Assembly (NCBI GenBank): GCA_019119555.1
Contig: DWWU01000001.1
Coordinates: forward strand, 1-54,239
DNA length: 54,239 nucleotides
Direction of reading: 5' to 3'
DNA from: Candidatus Fusicatenibacter intestinigallinarum
Lineage (GTDB): Bacteria; Bacillota; Clostridia; Lachnospirales; Lachnospiraceae
This document shows positions 1-9,564 of the stretch, in pieces. The notes beneath the pieces were generated by a model. The model saw nothing but the letters and a program-made list of their open reading frames with translations, was not told the origin of the DNA and did no database searches. Made by a program: the position numbers and the translations under genes. The first letter of the stretch is position 1. The number at the start of each line of letters is the position of its first letter.

Positions 1-394
1 GCAACAGAACGCTTCTGAAAAGGTTCCTGTATGATATCAGATAACGCTGAAGTGCCAGTGCATTTTCACTTTGATTGTATGATTAGGTGGGAACTGGTCA
101 GTATGAGAGTTAATTTTGTGAAAAGTTCACAATTACGGAGAAGCGACCGCCGGTTCCATGGGCTGGCGCACGAATATGGCATGGATCCGCAGCGCTCTGC
201 TGTGTAAGAACCTGACGACGGGAGAGACCGAGACAATTTATACGTTTTAAATAAGCAGGCAGAATCCGCGGCCTGTGCGGAAATGGTTACAGTTCAGCCA
301 GGTCTGTGCCAAGGTATTATCCGCACAGGCGATTCTGCGGAGAACGGAACGGCTAAGCGTTCCGGTACAAAAGAAAAACGGGAGGAAAATAATT
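1..394. other. Upstream/leader region of glmS without a supported gene
   Basis: No open frame with a ribosome-binding site is seen here. The first ~45 bases could be the tail of an upstream gene: one frame stays open to a TAA at 42-44. The middle contains short inverted repeats, for example TTGTG/CACAA around 115-133, so an RNA leader is possible. I could not match it to a riboswitch class. The glmS ribozyme core motifs were not found. The part nearest glmS holds a long hairpin, listed separately. Confidence 0.4.
259..338 (+). promoter_or_regulatory. Long hairpin in the glmS leader
   Basis: The left arm at 259-281 and the right arm at 320-338 pair over 19 bp: GCCTGTGCGGA with TCCGCACAGGC, then GCAGAATC with GATTCTGC, with a 4-base CGCG bulge at 267-270. 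The ~38-base loop carries GGTTACAGTTCAGCC followed by AGGTCTGTGCC, the left-end signature of the repeat family found elsewhere in the window. No U-run follows, so this is not a simple terminator. Whether it controls glmS or is only a repeat remnant is unknown. Confidence 0.6.
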
Positions 395-2263
395 ATGTGT
401 GGAATTGTTGGATTTACAGGACATCAGCAGGCGGCGCCTGTGCTGCTGGAAAGTCTGTCCAGACTGGAATACCGGGGATATGACTCGGCAGGGCTTGCCG
501 TCCGTGACGGAGAGCATCTGGCGGAGGTGGTCAAGGCCACGGGGAAACTGAGAAACCTGGCGGAGAAGACCGACGACGGAAAGTCGCTGCGCGGTACCTG
601 CGGAATCGGGCATACGCGCTGGGCGACTCACGGGGCTCCGAGCCAGACCAATGCACATCCCCATGTGAGCGGGAATTGTGCCCATTCCGGTTCCGGTCCC
701 GTGGAATCTGAGGTTGTCGGCGTACATAATGGAATTCTGGAAAATTATCAGGAGCTGAAGGACAAGCTTTTACGGCACGGCTATGTTTTTTACAGCCAGA
801 CGGATACGGAAGTTCTGATCAAGCTGATCGACTACTACTATAAAAAATATAAGATGGGACCCATCGACGCCATCACGAAGACAATGGTCCGTGTGCGGGG
901 CAGCTATGCGCTGGAAGTGATGTTTCAGGATTATCCCGGCGAGATTTTTGTCGCCCGGAAAGATTCGCCTATGATCATAGGACTGACAGACGGAGAAACT
1001 TATGTGGCTTCGGACGTGCCTGCCATCCTGAAATATACCCGCAGCGTTTACTATATCGGAAACCTTGAGCTGGCGCGGCTGGCTCCGGGCAAGGCAGTCT
1101 TTTACGATCTGAACGGGGATGAGATTGAGATTTCTCCGACGGAAATCACGTTCTCTGCCGAGGCAGCTGAGAAATGCGGCTATGAGCATTTCATGATGAA
1201 GGAGATCCACGAGCAGCCTCAGGCGATCCGCGACACTCTGAACTCTGTGATCCACGAGGAGAAGATCGATCTGAGCTCTGTGGGCTTCAGCGAGGAGGAC
1301 ATCAGAAGTATCTCCCAGCTGTATATTGTCGCCTGCGGTTCTGCATGGCATGTGGGGATGGCGGCGCAGTATGTGTTTGAGGATCTGGCGGACCTTCCGG
1401 TGAGGGTGGAGCTGGCTTCCGAATTCCGTTACCGGAGAATGCCGCTGGATCCCAACGCCCTGGTCGTTGTCATCAGCCAGAGCGGGGAGACTGCAGACAG
1501 TCTGGCCGCTCTGCGGGAGGCGAAAAGCCGCGGGCTGAAGACCCTGGGAATCGTCAATGTGGTGGGAAGCAGTATCGCCCGGGAGGCGGACAATGTGTTT
1601 TATACCCTGGCCGGTCCGGAGATCGCAGTCGCTACCACGAAAGCATATTCCGCGCAGCTGGCGGCCTGCTATACGCTGGCAGTACAGTTTGCAAAAGTCC
1701 GGGGAAACCTGGATGAGCAGCGTTATCGGGATATGATCCAGGAACTGCAGACGCTGCCGGACAAGGTGGTCCGCGTGCTGGAGGACAAAGAGAGGATTCA
1801 GTGGTTTGCCGCCAAGTTTGCCAACGTCCATGATGTGTTTTTTGTGGGGCGCGGGATCGACTACGCAGTCAGCCTGGAAGGCAGCCTGAAGATGAAGGAG
1901 ATCTCTTACATTCACTCTGAGGCCTATGCGGCAGGGGAACTGAAGCACGGCACCATCAGCCTGATCGAGGACGGCACGCTTGTGATCGGAGTGCTGACCC
2001 AGAGCGAGCTGTATGAGAAGACCATCTCCAATATGGTGGAGTGCAAATCCAGAGGCGCCTATCTGATGGGACTGACCAGCTACGGCAACTACTCTCTGGA
2101 GGACACGGCAAATTTCACCGTCTATATTCCAAAGACAGACGAGCATTTCTCCGCCAGCCTTGCGGTGATTCCGCTGCAGCTGCTGGGATATTATCTGAGT
2201 GTGGCAAAGGGGCTGGATGTGGACAAGCCGAGGAACCTGGCGAAGAGTGTGACGGTGGAGTGA
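395..2263 (+). CDS. glmS: Glutamine--fructose-6-phosphate aminotransferase (isomerizing)
   Basis: GlmS makes glucosamine-6-phosphate from fructose-6-phosphate and glutamine, the first step toward UDP-GlcNAc for the cell wall; it is cytoplasmic. The 622-aa protein starts MCGIVGF, so the mature N-terminal Cys is the Ntn glutaminase nucleophile. The N-terminal half carries the amidotransferase motifs (EYRGYDSAG, GHTRWATHG, HNGILENY). The C-terminal half has two SIS isomerase domains (ISQSGETADS; ending KPRNLAKSVTVE). The frame is open upstream to 275, but the start at 395 is set by GGGAGG at 380-385 and by the obligatory Met-Cys. Length is normal for the family (~600-610 aa). Confidence 0.97.
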   Translation: MCGIVGFTGHQQAAPVLLESLSRLEYRGYDSAGLAVRDGEHLAEVVKATGKLRNLAEKTDDGKSLRGTCGIGHTRWATHGAPSQTNAHPHVSGNCAHSGSGPVESEVVGVHNGILENYQELKDKLLRHGYVFYSQTDTEVLIKLIDYYYKKYKMGPIDAITKTMVRVRGSYALEVMFQDYPGEIFVARKDSPMIIGLTDGETYVASDVPAILKYTRSVYYIGNLELARLAPGKAVFYDLNGDEIEISPTEITFSAEAAEKCGYEHFMMKEIHEQPQAIRDTLNSVIHEEKIDLSSVGFSEEDIRSISQLYIVACGSAWHVGMAAQYVFEDLADLPVRVELASEFRYRRMPLDPNALVVVISQSGETADSLAALREAKSRGLKTLGIVNVVGSSIAREADNVFYTLAGPEIAVATTKAYSAQLAACYTLAVQFAKVRGNLDEQRYRDMIQELQTLPDKVVRVLEDKERIQWFAAKFANVHDVFFVGRGIDYAVSLEGSLKMKEISYIHSEAYAAGELKHGTISLIEDGTLVIGVLTQSELYEKTISNMVECKSRGAYLMGLTSYGNYSLEDTANFTVYIPKTDEHFSASLAVIPLQLLGYYLSVAKGLDVDKPRNLAKSVTVE

Positions 2264-2313
2264 GGGATTGGGCTGCCACCAGTGGAAAGCTGAGAATCAT
2301 AGGGTGACAGGGA

Positions 2314-5300
2314 ATGAAAACGATTTTTGTGTCCAGCACATTTCGGGACATGGATTTTGAGCGTGATCTGATACAGAGGCGGGTGGTGCCGGCAGTAAAC
2401 CGTCTGGCGCGGCGGTATGGGGATGAGATTTCCTGCCGCGACCTGCGCTGGGGTGTGAATACCATGGACATGGATTCTGAGGAAGGGGCCCGAAAGGTGC
2501 TGACGGTCTGCCTGGATGAAATTCAGAAATGCTGTCCTTATATGATCGTGCTGCTGGGAGACCGCTATGGGTGGATTCCGGACGAATCGCTGATCGCCGA
2601 TGCGATGGAGAGAGCCGGCATGGGGAGAACAGCCCAGGAGCCGGGCGGCCTGGAGCTGAGCGTTACAGCGCTGGAAATCGAATACGGCGCTTTGTGGAAT
2701 CCGGATCAGCGGAAGCACACATTGTTCTATTTCCGCAGGATCAAAGGCTCTGCGCCGGAGGCCTGCCGCCCGGAGGACGGGCATCACGCAGAAAAACTGA
2801 AGCAGCTGAAAGAGCGTATTATCAGGCTGGCAGGAGGACAGGTCAGGGAATACTGCCTCACCTGGAACGGAGAGACGGATGAACCAGATGGGCTGGATGA
2901 TTTTGCTGCCATGGTGGAGCGGGATATCTGTGCCCAGATGCAGCATGACTGGGAGGAGACTGCCCGGCTGACCTCCTGGCAGAGGGAACTGAGATTCCAA
3001 TGGGAATATGCCAGGGAGAAGAGCGTCCGGTTTACCTCCAGGAAACATCTGATTGCGCGGTATCTCTCTATGCTGGAGGGCGGCCACCGCCTGTTTGCGG
3101 TCAGGGGCAAAGAGGGCATGGGAAAAACGACCCTGATGAGCCGTCTGGCCTGTGTGCTGAAGGAAAAGTGGGCGTCTGAGTGGGATGTGCTGCCGCTGTT
3201 TTGCGGCAGTACAGAATCTACAGACAGCGCAGAGGAGATACTGAAGTTTATTCTGTACTATTTGGAGGAACAACTGCAAATTCCTCATTATACGGAGGAG
3301 AAGGAAGGCAGGCCATGCGATATCCTGGAAATTAACCGGCAGATTGGAAGGGCTGTCGAAGCTTACAGCAGGACAGGAGGAAAACGGCTGGTGATTCTGG
3401 TCGATGGGGTCGAGCAGCTGAGCGATACATCAGTTCGTGATCCTTTTCTTTTTATTCCATGGGTGCGGCACAGAGGGCTGTGCCTGAGTAACAAGGTGCG
3501 GATGATTTTTTCCTGCTCAGAGGCATATCCGGCGAAAAGCACCTTTTGGTATGAAGATCTCTCAGTTTTTTGCAGAAATGAAAAAACAGCGGCGGTCAAA
3601 GGCATTCTGCGGGTATCCGGAAAGGAACTGTCCCGGCAGGCTGTCAATGAAATCCTGCGAAAACCCGGCGCCTCCAGCCCGCTGTATATCCATATGATTC
3701 TGTGGCGGCTGCAGATGATGGATAAGGAAGATTTTGACCGTATCAGAGCTGCCGGGGATGGGATGGAGGCGATTACTGCTTATCAGATTTCCCTGATCAG
3801 AGCCTGTCCGGATCATGTGGAGGATATCTGCGCGGATATCATCGATCTGGCCGCCAGACGTCTGAGAGCGGAATTCATGTATCCTGCGCTGCAGTATCTG
3901 GCTGTCAGCAGACATGGGCTGCGGGAGAAGGATCTGGAGACAATTCTGACAGGCCGGGGTGTATCCTGGAGCGCTCTGGAATTTTCATTGTTTCTCCATT
4001 ATCTGAACATTTTTTTCATCTGCCGGAGCAGCGGCCATTATGAATTTTCCCATAAAAGCATCCGCAGGGTCATATTGGCCGGGTGCAGGGACAGGAAGCA
4101 GATGCACAGGGGTATCTATCGATATCTGATGGGGCTGGAATTTGAGGATGCTGTCTGGCAGACAGAAACAGCCTGGCATATCCTGGAGGCGGGAGACGAA
4201 AGGGCCTTTCTGGACTATATTGCCGAAGGGAACAAGAAGGGCGTCCGTTATCTGGAGCAATACCGCGACTGCCCTCCTTATGCCGATCTGAATCTGCTTG
4301 AATGGCGCAGATGGGCCGGGGAGGAGCTATACCGTCATTCGATGCAGGACGGAGGAAGGCTGGTTCTGGATATGGTAAAGACTGTCACGGATGAGGGTTC
4401 GAACAACGGCGCCGATGAGAAACTGCTGAAATTTCTGTACAGTATTATTGACCAGTGCCGTCAGCCGGAGCAGTCATGGCAGAGAGAACTGGCCGCGTCT
4501 GTCATGGCGCTGTCGATTCAGGCATATCAGGCCGGAAGGATGAATGAAAAGATCCTGGATGATGGCCTGCGTATGATGGCCGACCGCCGGGAATTGTTTC
4601 AGCAGGAAGCTTTCATGGAATTCCTGGAGGCGCATACAGAGGCTCGCTATGAGGCGCTGAAAAGGGACAGAACTGTTGAAAATATAAAAAGTCTCAATGA
4701 AAGTGTCCTGATTTTAAGCGATTTTCTGCTGAAAACAGACATGCAGGGCGGGCGAGACACAGGAACAGAGGACAGAATCCAGTCGTGCCTGGAAACCAGC
4801 CTGCTGTGCCTGGATGCCATTGCCCAAATAAACAGAGAAGAGATCGTCGGAAACGCAGCCAAAACGGTGGAACTGAGTGAAAAATATCTGAAGGCAGGAA
4901 GGGGCTTCTTTTCCCTGGAGCGGGATGTCTCTAAGAAAAAGGGGATCGGTTGTATCGAAAAAGTGCTGAGGCTGCAGGCGGATCTGGTTGAGATATGCCG
5001 CACAAAAGAGGCATGTGGAGGGATGTATGCCGCAATTTCCAAAAGCACTGGGATGCTTCTGGAGACAGGGGACCTGTTGAGCGAAGAAAACCGAATGCAG
5101 GCGTTGGGGCTGATTCAGATCTGCATAGATATCACAAAGGCGCTGCACAGAGAAATTGACCCGGATTACAGCGGGTGGATATCCTGTGTGCTGCCGGACT
5201 GCTATCTGTGTGAAGGAGATTTGTATATCCAGCTGGGCGGAAGCAAAAACCTGGAGCTGCCGCTCCAGGCTTATCTCAATGCAAAAAGCACCATTGAAGC

Positions 5301-5400
5301 ATATATCACCGATCCAACAGTTCAGGATATGGGAACGATATATGTATCACGGGACAGGTGCAGGGAAAGGCTTCGTGACATGTATCTGTGGGAAGAATAG
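2314..5400 (+). CDS. DUF4062 / STAND-type NTPase, 1028 aa
   Basis: The N-terminus (about 1-100; FVSSTFRDMDFERD, later VLLGDRYGWIPDE) matches the DUF4062 pattern seen at the N-terminus of NACHT/STAND-type proteins, including eukaryotic NPHP3 and TEP1. A P-loop follows: Walker A GKEGMGKT at residues 265-272 and Walker B LVILVDG with Asp at 364. The remaining ~600 residues are mostly predicted helix, as expected for a STAND sensor arm; I could not assign TPR or WD repeats. It begins 50 bp after glmS, preceded by a weak GACAGGGA. STAND NTPases of this layout act as ligand-triggered switches, and bacterial ones include antiphage sensors. A defence or signalling role is inferred from architecture only. 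Confidence 0.75.
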   Translation: MKTIFVSSTFRDMDFERDLIQRRVVPAVNRLARRYGDEISCRDLRWGVNTMDMDSEEGARKVLTVCLDEIQKCCPYMIVLLGDRYGWIPDESLIADAMERAGMGRTAQEPGGLELSVTALEIEYGALWNPDQRKHTLFYFRRIKGSAPEACRPEDGHHAEKLKQLKERIIRLAGGQVREYCLTWNGETDEPDGLDDFAAMVERDICAQMQHDWEETARLTSWQRELRFQWEYAREKSVRFTSRKHLIARYLSMLEGGHRLFAVRGKEGMGKTTLMSRLACVLKEKWASEWDVLPLFCGSTESTDSAEEILKFILYYLEEQLQIPHYTEEKEGRPCDILEINRQIGRAVEAYSRTGGKRLVILVDGVEQLSDTSVRDPFLFIPWVRHRGLCLSNKVRMIFSCSEAYPAKSTFWYEDLSVFCRNEKTAAVKGILRVSGKELSRQAVNEILRKPGASSPLYIHMILWRLQMMDKEDFDRIRAAGDGMEAITAYQISLIRACPDHVEDICADIIDLAARRLRAEFMYPALQYLAVSRHGLREKDLETILTGRGVSWSALEFSLFLHYLNIFFICRSSGHYEFSHKSIRRVILAGCRDRKQMHRGIYRYLMGLEFEDAVWQTETAWHILEAGDERAFLDYIAEGNKKGVRYLEQYRDCPPYADLNLLEWRRWAGEELYRHSMQDGGRLVLDMVKTVTDEGSNNGADEKLLKFLYSIIDQCRQPEQSWQRELAASVMALSIQAYQAGRMNEKILDDGLRMMADRRELFQQEAFMEFLEAHTEARYEALKRDRTVENIKSLNESVLILSDFLLKTDMQGGRDTGTEDRIQSCLETSLLCLDAIAQINREEIVGNAAKTVELSEKYLKAGRGFFSLERDVSKKKGIGCIEKVLRLQADLVEICRTKEACGGMYAAISKSTGMLLETGDLLSEENRMQALGLIQICIDITKALHREIDPDYSGWISCVLPDCYLCEGDLYIQLGGSKNLELPLQAYLNAKSTIEAYITDPTVQDMGTIYVSRDRCRERLRDMYLWEE

Positions 5401-5425
5401 TTTTGCGGTTGTAACCACAAACATC

Positions 5426-6598
5426 TCAGACCGGCCTGCGGCTCCTTGCATCGCCGGTCTTCAGCAGGATCGTGCATCCGGCCATAAAGGCGAACATGAC
5501 TGCCAGAAACGCTGGGAAAATACCTGCACCCAGACGGTCCGACAGAAAACCGAACAGTACAGGCGTAAGCAGAATACTCAGGTTGGAGAACGCCATCTCC
5601 ATGCCAATGATGGACTGTGAGGTTTCTTTTCGGTACAGGATGGGAGTCAGGTGGGTCATATTGGGGAAAATCGGCCCGTTTCCAAGCCCCACAAGGAAAA
5701 GCCCCAGCACAACGGCTGCCGTGTTGTCTGTGATCAGAAGAAGGAACATGGCGATGCACAGGATGCTCTGTCCCACTGCAATGATCTTCCAGTCGGAAAT
5801 CTTCAGGGACAACAGGCCGGAGAGAAAACGCCCCAGAGTCATGCCGGCGAAATAGAAGGTAATCAGCGCCGCTGCCGTATCGGCGGATAAGCCGATGCTT
5901 CCGGTCAGATAGGTGCTTCCCCAGATCAGGCAGGTGGATTCGATGGCGCTGATTCCTGCAAAGACGCCGCAGGACGCCCATATCTTTTTCCTCCGCAGCA
6001 TCTGTGACAGCGGCAGAACCCTGATTTCCTCTTCCGCCTGCCGGGCGCTTTTTATCTTCCGCCAGAGGGGCAGGCTGATTATGGACAAAGCGGCGATTGC
6101 CAGCTGGATACAGAAAACGGTCCGGTAGCCGCCTCTCCAGTTCATGCTGTCCGACAGGGCAAGAGACATAAGATACGGGCTGGCCGTAACGCCGATGCCG
6201 TAGAAACAGTGGAGAAAACTCATCTGCATCGTGTTATAGTGAAGCGCTACATAATTGTTCAGGGCCGTGTCAATCGATCCCGCGCCGATTCCCAGAGGAA
6301 CAGCGCACAGGCCAAGCCAGAGAAAATTCCGGGAGCAGGAAAAGCCGGCCAGTGCGACGGCGGTAAGGCAGGTGGAGAGAGCGGTAACCTTCGCTGTTCC
6401 AAGCTTCGCGATGACTCTTGTGCTGAACAGGCTGGAGAGAACGGTTCCGGAGGAGATGATCGCCGAGACAAAGCTGGCATAAGAGACCGGAACCTGAAAT
6501 TCCTGGTAGATGGCCGGCCAGGCGGAGCCCAGCAGAGAGTCGGGAATTCCCAGACCGATATAAAAGATGTAAATAAAGAGAAGCAGAATGGTTGCCAT
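5426..6598 (-). CDS. MFS transporter, 390 aa
   Basis: A twelve-helix major facilitator is evident from the run of hydrophobic segments across the protein, starting MATILLLFIYIFYIGLGIPD, and from the loop motif FLSDRLGAGIFP in the C-terminal half. The start is supported by GGAGGT just upstream on the minus strand. Substrate is not recognisable; the general type resembles sugar or small-molecule MFS porters. It is convergent with the STAND gene (25 bp apart) and divergent from an AraC regulator 274 bp away, which is the likely controller. A GC-rich hairpin (5431-5462) overlaps its 3' end. Confidence 0.88.
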   Translation of the reverse strand: MATILLLFIYIFYIGLGIPDSLLGSAWPAIYQEFQVPVSYASFVSAIISSGTVLSSLFSTRVIAKLGTAKVTALSTCLTAVALAGFSCSRNFLWLGLCAVPLGIGAGSIDTALNNYVALHYNTMQMSFLHCFYGIGVTASPYLMSLALSDSMNWRGGYRTVFCIQLAIAALSIISLPLWRKIKSARQAEEEIRVLPLSQMLRRKKIWASCGVFAGISAIESTCLIWGSTYLTGSIGLSADTAAALITFYFAGMTLGRFLSGLLSLKISDWKIIAVGQSILCIAMFLLLITDNTAAVVLGLFLVGLGNGPIFPNMTHLTPILYRKETSQSIIGMEMAFSNLSILLTPVLFGFLSDRLGAGIFPAFLAVMFAFMAGCTILLKTGDARSRRPV

Positions 6599-6655
6599 TG
6601 GTGTACCTCCATGTTTTTTCTGTATATAGTAATCACCCGGCGAAGCGGTTCCATC

Positions 6656-6780
6656 ATCCGGTCATTGAAAAATCGTTCTGCAATCGCTTCGCGGCAGGCC
6701 GGGCCTGCGGGCATCCGGCCCATCGCGAAGCGATTTTCAATGTCTGGATGCCGTAACAGTTCAGACCGGTGAACTGTAAC
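6656..6780. repeat. Palindromic multi-hairpin repeat, copy in the MFS/AraC gap
   Basis: Contains the family landmarks GGGCATCCGGCCCATCGCGA, then AGCGATTTTCAATG, then a GGATGCCGTAACAGTTCAG block and the closing CTGTAAC. The left half differs from other copies: ATCCGGTCATTGAAAAATCG there is roughly the reverse complement of the CGATTTTCAATG..GGAT block, so this copy is partly self-inverted. It lies between two divergent genes, where it could separate or overlap their promoters. Left boundary is uncertain. Confidence 0.75.
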
Positions 6781-6872
6781 AGTATATCATCGGAAACGGG
6801 AGAATCCTATGGCTTATTTGCCCGGATTATGGTATTATTTACCCAAAAGAATGCAGGGAGAACAGAAGCGAT

Positions 6873-7850
6873 ATGGATACGATACTGCTGGATCATCAGC
6901 TTCAGGAAACGCTTTTCTTTGAGGATCCGTCTTTTCCCATAAAGTATTATGTGGACAATCTGAATCAGTGGGCGGACGGCCAGGTGCCGCTTCACTGGCA
7001 CCTGGGGTACGAATGCTTTTCTGCGGCCTGTCAGGAGATTGAGGTACAGGTCGAGTCTGAACGATTGCGTCTCAGAAAGGGGGATTCCATTCTGATCGGC
7101 GCCGGGCAGCTCCACAGCTACCGTATGACAGAGCCCGGTCAGCTCTGCCTGTGCCCCAACATTGTTTTCACCGACGAGATACTTGCGCCCATGACAAGCA
7201 GCGTCTTTCAAAAGTATTTCCGTCCCGTACTCGGCGATCCGACGCTGCCTTATATGATCTTTTCATCGGAAAGTCCGTGGCAGGAAAAGCTGTCCGAAGA
7301 TCTGTTTTCTGTATATTCTCTTCTTGCTTCTCTCGAAACATACGGCGACTATGATGTGCGTCTTTGTCCGGCTGCGTCGGCCAGATCCGACTGCCCGGAA
7401 CTTGAAATCCACCAGAGACTTCTGGAGATCATGAAATCCCTGTATCTTCACAAAAAGGAGCTTCCCCGTACAGCGGCCGCCGGTCTGGAACAGAAGACGC
7501 AGATCCGTCTTCAGAAAATGCTTCGCTATATCCAGACGCATTTTTCTGAAGAGATCACGCTGGAGCAGCTGGCGGAATCCGCCGGAATCAGCAGGAGTGA
7601 GGCGGGGCGATGCTTCCGAACGTATTACGCGCAGTCGCCGATGGGCTATGTCACCCTATACAGGTTAAAATGCGCCCAGGAACTCTTGGCAAAGTCATCT
7701 TTATCCGTGAGTGAAATCGCATACCGGTGCGGGTTTAAAGACAGCGGCTACTTTGTCAAAGTATTTCGAAAGCATCTGAAGCAGACGCCTTCGGAATACA
7801 GGAAGACGCTGGGGCTGGAGTTACAGATGGCCGCTGGTCAGGTGAGGTGA
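6873..7850 (+). CDS. AraC-family transcriptional regulator with cupin N-terminus
   Basis: The 325-aa protein has an N-terminal cupin-like sensor (about 30-120; LHWHLGYECF, LRKGDSILIGAGQLHSYR) and a C-terminal double helix-turn-helix (about 210-312; ITLEQLAESAGISRSEAGRC and SVSEIAYRCGFKDSGYFVKV, then FRKHLKQTPSEYRK), the classic AraC/XylS layout. AGGGAG lies 11 bases upstream of the ATG. It is divergent from the MFS transporter, suggesting that it senses that transporter's substrate. Its stop abuts the next gene's leader, so read-through into the island downstream is possible. Confidence 0.92.
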   Translation: MDTILLDHQLQETLFFEDPSFPIKYYVDNLNQWADGQVPLHWHLGYECFSAACQEIEVQVESERLRLRKGDSILIGAGQLHSYRMTEPGQLCLCPNIVFTDEILAPMTSSVFQKYFRPVLGDPTLPYMIFSSESPWQEKLSEDLFSVYSLLASLETYGDYDVRLCPAASARSDCPELEIHQRLLEIMKSLYLHKKELPRTAAAGLEQKTQIRLQKMLRYIQTHFSEEITLEQLAESAGISRSEAGRCFRTYYAQSPMGYVTLYRLKCAQELLAKSSLSVSEIAYRCGFKDSGYFVKVFRKHLKQTPSEYRKTLGLELQMAAGQVR

Positions 7851-7883
7851 TTGAAAAACAAAAAGAAACGGAAGGAGAAGAGT

Positions 7884-9419
7884 ATGGAGGAAAGAATGAT
7901 GTTTTTGGATATCCCGCAGATGGATGTATTTACTGAGGACTATTCCAGTGTCTTTTCAGTGATTGAGAATGCGGCAAAAAAGGAAAACGGACTTCTGGAG
8001 CTGCGAAGCTCCTGGGAAATCCTGTTTTCGGCCTATGACGACGATCCGAGAGAGATTCCGGACATTCCGGAGGTGGCGAACTGGATCAGAAAATCGGTTT
8101 CTGCCGGCGTTCCGTGGCTGTATCTTCTCTGGCAGGAAAAGGAACCGGACAGCTCTCTTATCCTGTTCGTTATCATATGCTGCGGGGAGATCAGCGAGGA
8201 CCCGCCGGGCGTGTATATCGATAGAGAGCAGTTCAGACAGTTCGTGGATCAGAATTTTGCGAACCTTGAGGCGTTCGTATCCAGGTACGATATGCCGGAG
8301 GATCTTGTGGGACAGACGGCAAACGACGCCGTGGAATGCATTCTGGAGACGCTTTTCGGAAAGCGGGACGATGACGGGGCGGAAGAAAACGGGCAGGCGT
8401 CTGTTGATGCGGAAGAAGAGAGCGGACAGGCTTTCGGCGGCGCGGAGGAAACAGGCGGGCGGCAGCGTTCGGATCGGGCCAGCCGGAGAACGGCTTCCGG
8501 CAGTATGGACGAAGCGGACCGGGCGGCGCTTCGGAACAAGCAGACTGCGGAGGCGATCCGGCGGCTGACTGCGCTGGAAGGTATGTATCTTCTGAATCCC
8601 AATATAAAAAAGTACTTTTCAGAGGGAAGACTGTATTATTCCTATCTTACAGGCGGAGGGTACATCGGTTCCATCGACACGATTTCCTATGACAAGCGGT
8701 ATGAAGCAATCGTAAAAAAGTTTGAAGCGGAAACCTCTGCGCTGGTGTATCATGCGGTAGAGCACAGGAATACGTTGTCCCTGTTCTTTGTCAGCCCTTC
8801 GATTTCCCAGTGGGAGCGGGAGCAGCCCCAGAAGGAAGGCGTCCTTGCGCAGGTGTTTGATCTGGACACCGGGGAAAGCCGACAGGGCTATATCAAGCTG
8901 GACGTGCTCCAGGGCGCTTTTTACCGGAGGGATTCCAGGGTGTATTCCGATCCTGGAACAGACAGAAGCCCGGACGAGGGGCTGGATCCGCAGGACGTCG
9001 AAATCATCCGGCGGCTGAACATTCTGAAAAAACAGGGAATGACTTCGGACCTCGATGTGATCGACCTGTATCAGCGGAGACGGGAGATCTGTCTCAGCAG
9101 GCTGGAAATGGTTTTCGGCTATCCGGTGGGCGTGATTCTTCGCTCGTCGCAGGCGGAAAAGTATGAAAAACTGATTGTCCAGATGAAGGAGCAGTTTTCA
9201 CTGACTCCTTACTTCGCGATGGTGACGAACCTGGACGAGTTTCGCGTCATGGCGGTTCTGTTTCTTTCGCCGGATCCGGACGACTGGGAAGAGGAGAGAG
9301 ACGCCCTGGGCGATAAAGAGCCGTACGCGGTGGTGCTGGATTTTGAACATATGAGCCTGGATGTGAAAAGAATTGAGTATACGTTCTGCAATGGCGGACC
9401 GGTGTATCTTCCGGACTGA
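7884..9419 (+). CDS. Hypothetical protein, 511 aa, first gene of the conflict-like series
   Basis: I do not recognise a family. Two folded regions, about 1-155 and 220-511, are joined by an acidic Gly/Ala/Glu-rich linker (about 160-215) that looks disordered. The C-terminal part contains alternating strand/helix sequence (YAVVLDFEHMSLDVKRIEYT). No signal peptide or membrane helix is visible, so it is probably cytoplasmic. The frame is open to a TTG at 7851, but AAGGAG at 7872-7877 places the start at ATG 7884. It follows the AraC stop by 33 bp and precedes the TatD-like gene, so it may be an adaptor or sensor of the downstream series. Confidence 0.7.
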   Translation: MEERMMFLDIPQMDVFTEDYSSVFSVIENAAKKENGLLELRSSWEILFSAYDDDPREIPDIPEVANWIRKSVSAGVPWLYLLWQEKEPDSSLILFVIICCGEISEDPPGVYIDREQFRQFVDQNFANLEAFVSRYDMPEDLVGQTANDAVECILETLFGKRDDDGAEENGQASVDAEEESGQAFGGAEETGGRQRSDRASRRTASGSMDEADRAALRNKQTAEAIRRLTALEGMYLLNPNIKKYFSEGRLYYSYLTGGGYIGSIDTISYDKRYEAIVKKFEAETSALVYHAVEHRNTLSLFFVSPSISQWEREQPQKEGVLAQVFDLDTGESRQGYIKLDVLQGAFYRRDSRVYSDPGTDRSPDEGLDPQDVEIIRRLNILKKQGMTSDLDVIDLYQRRREICLSRLEMVFGYPVGVILRSSQAEKYEKLIVQMKEQFSLTPYFAMVTNLDEFRVMAVLFLSPDPDDWEEERDALGDKEPYAVVLDFEHMSLDVKRIEYTFCNGGPVYLPD

Positions 9420-9564
9420 CGCTGTCCTGCCTTTTTCCGGAGGAATCTTTTTGCTGATGCATCCCTGCATTTTTTCTGCGCGGTTCTGTGGTCTGCATAG
9501 TTTCTGCGAAGACCGCAGGATCGGTCGGAATGGTTATCCTTGTTTTTTGTCAGGAGGGTTTTTG

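Noticed and set aside
1..394. glmS ribozyme/riboswitch upstream of glmS
   Set aside because: A TGACGACGGGA stretch at ~213-223 loosely recalls part of the core, but the other conserved blocks (AGCGCC, ATCGA, GGCGG) are not found in order.
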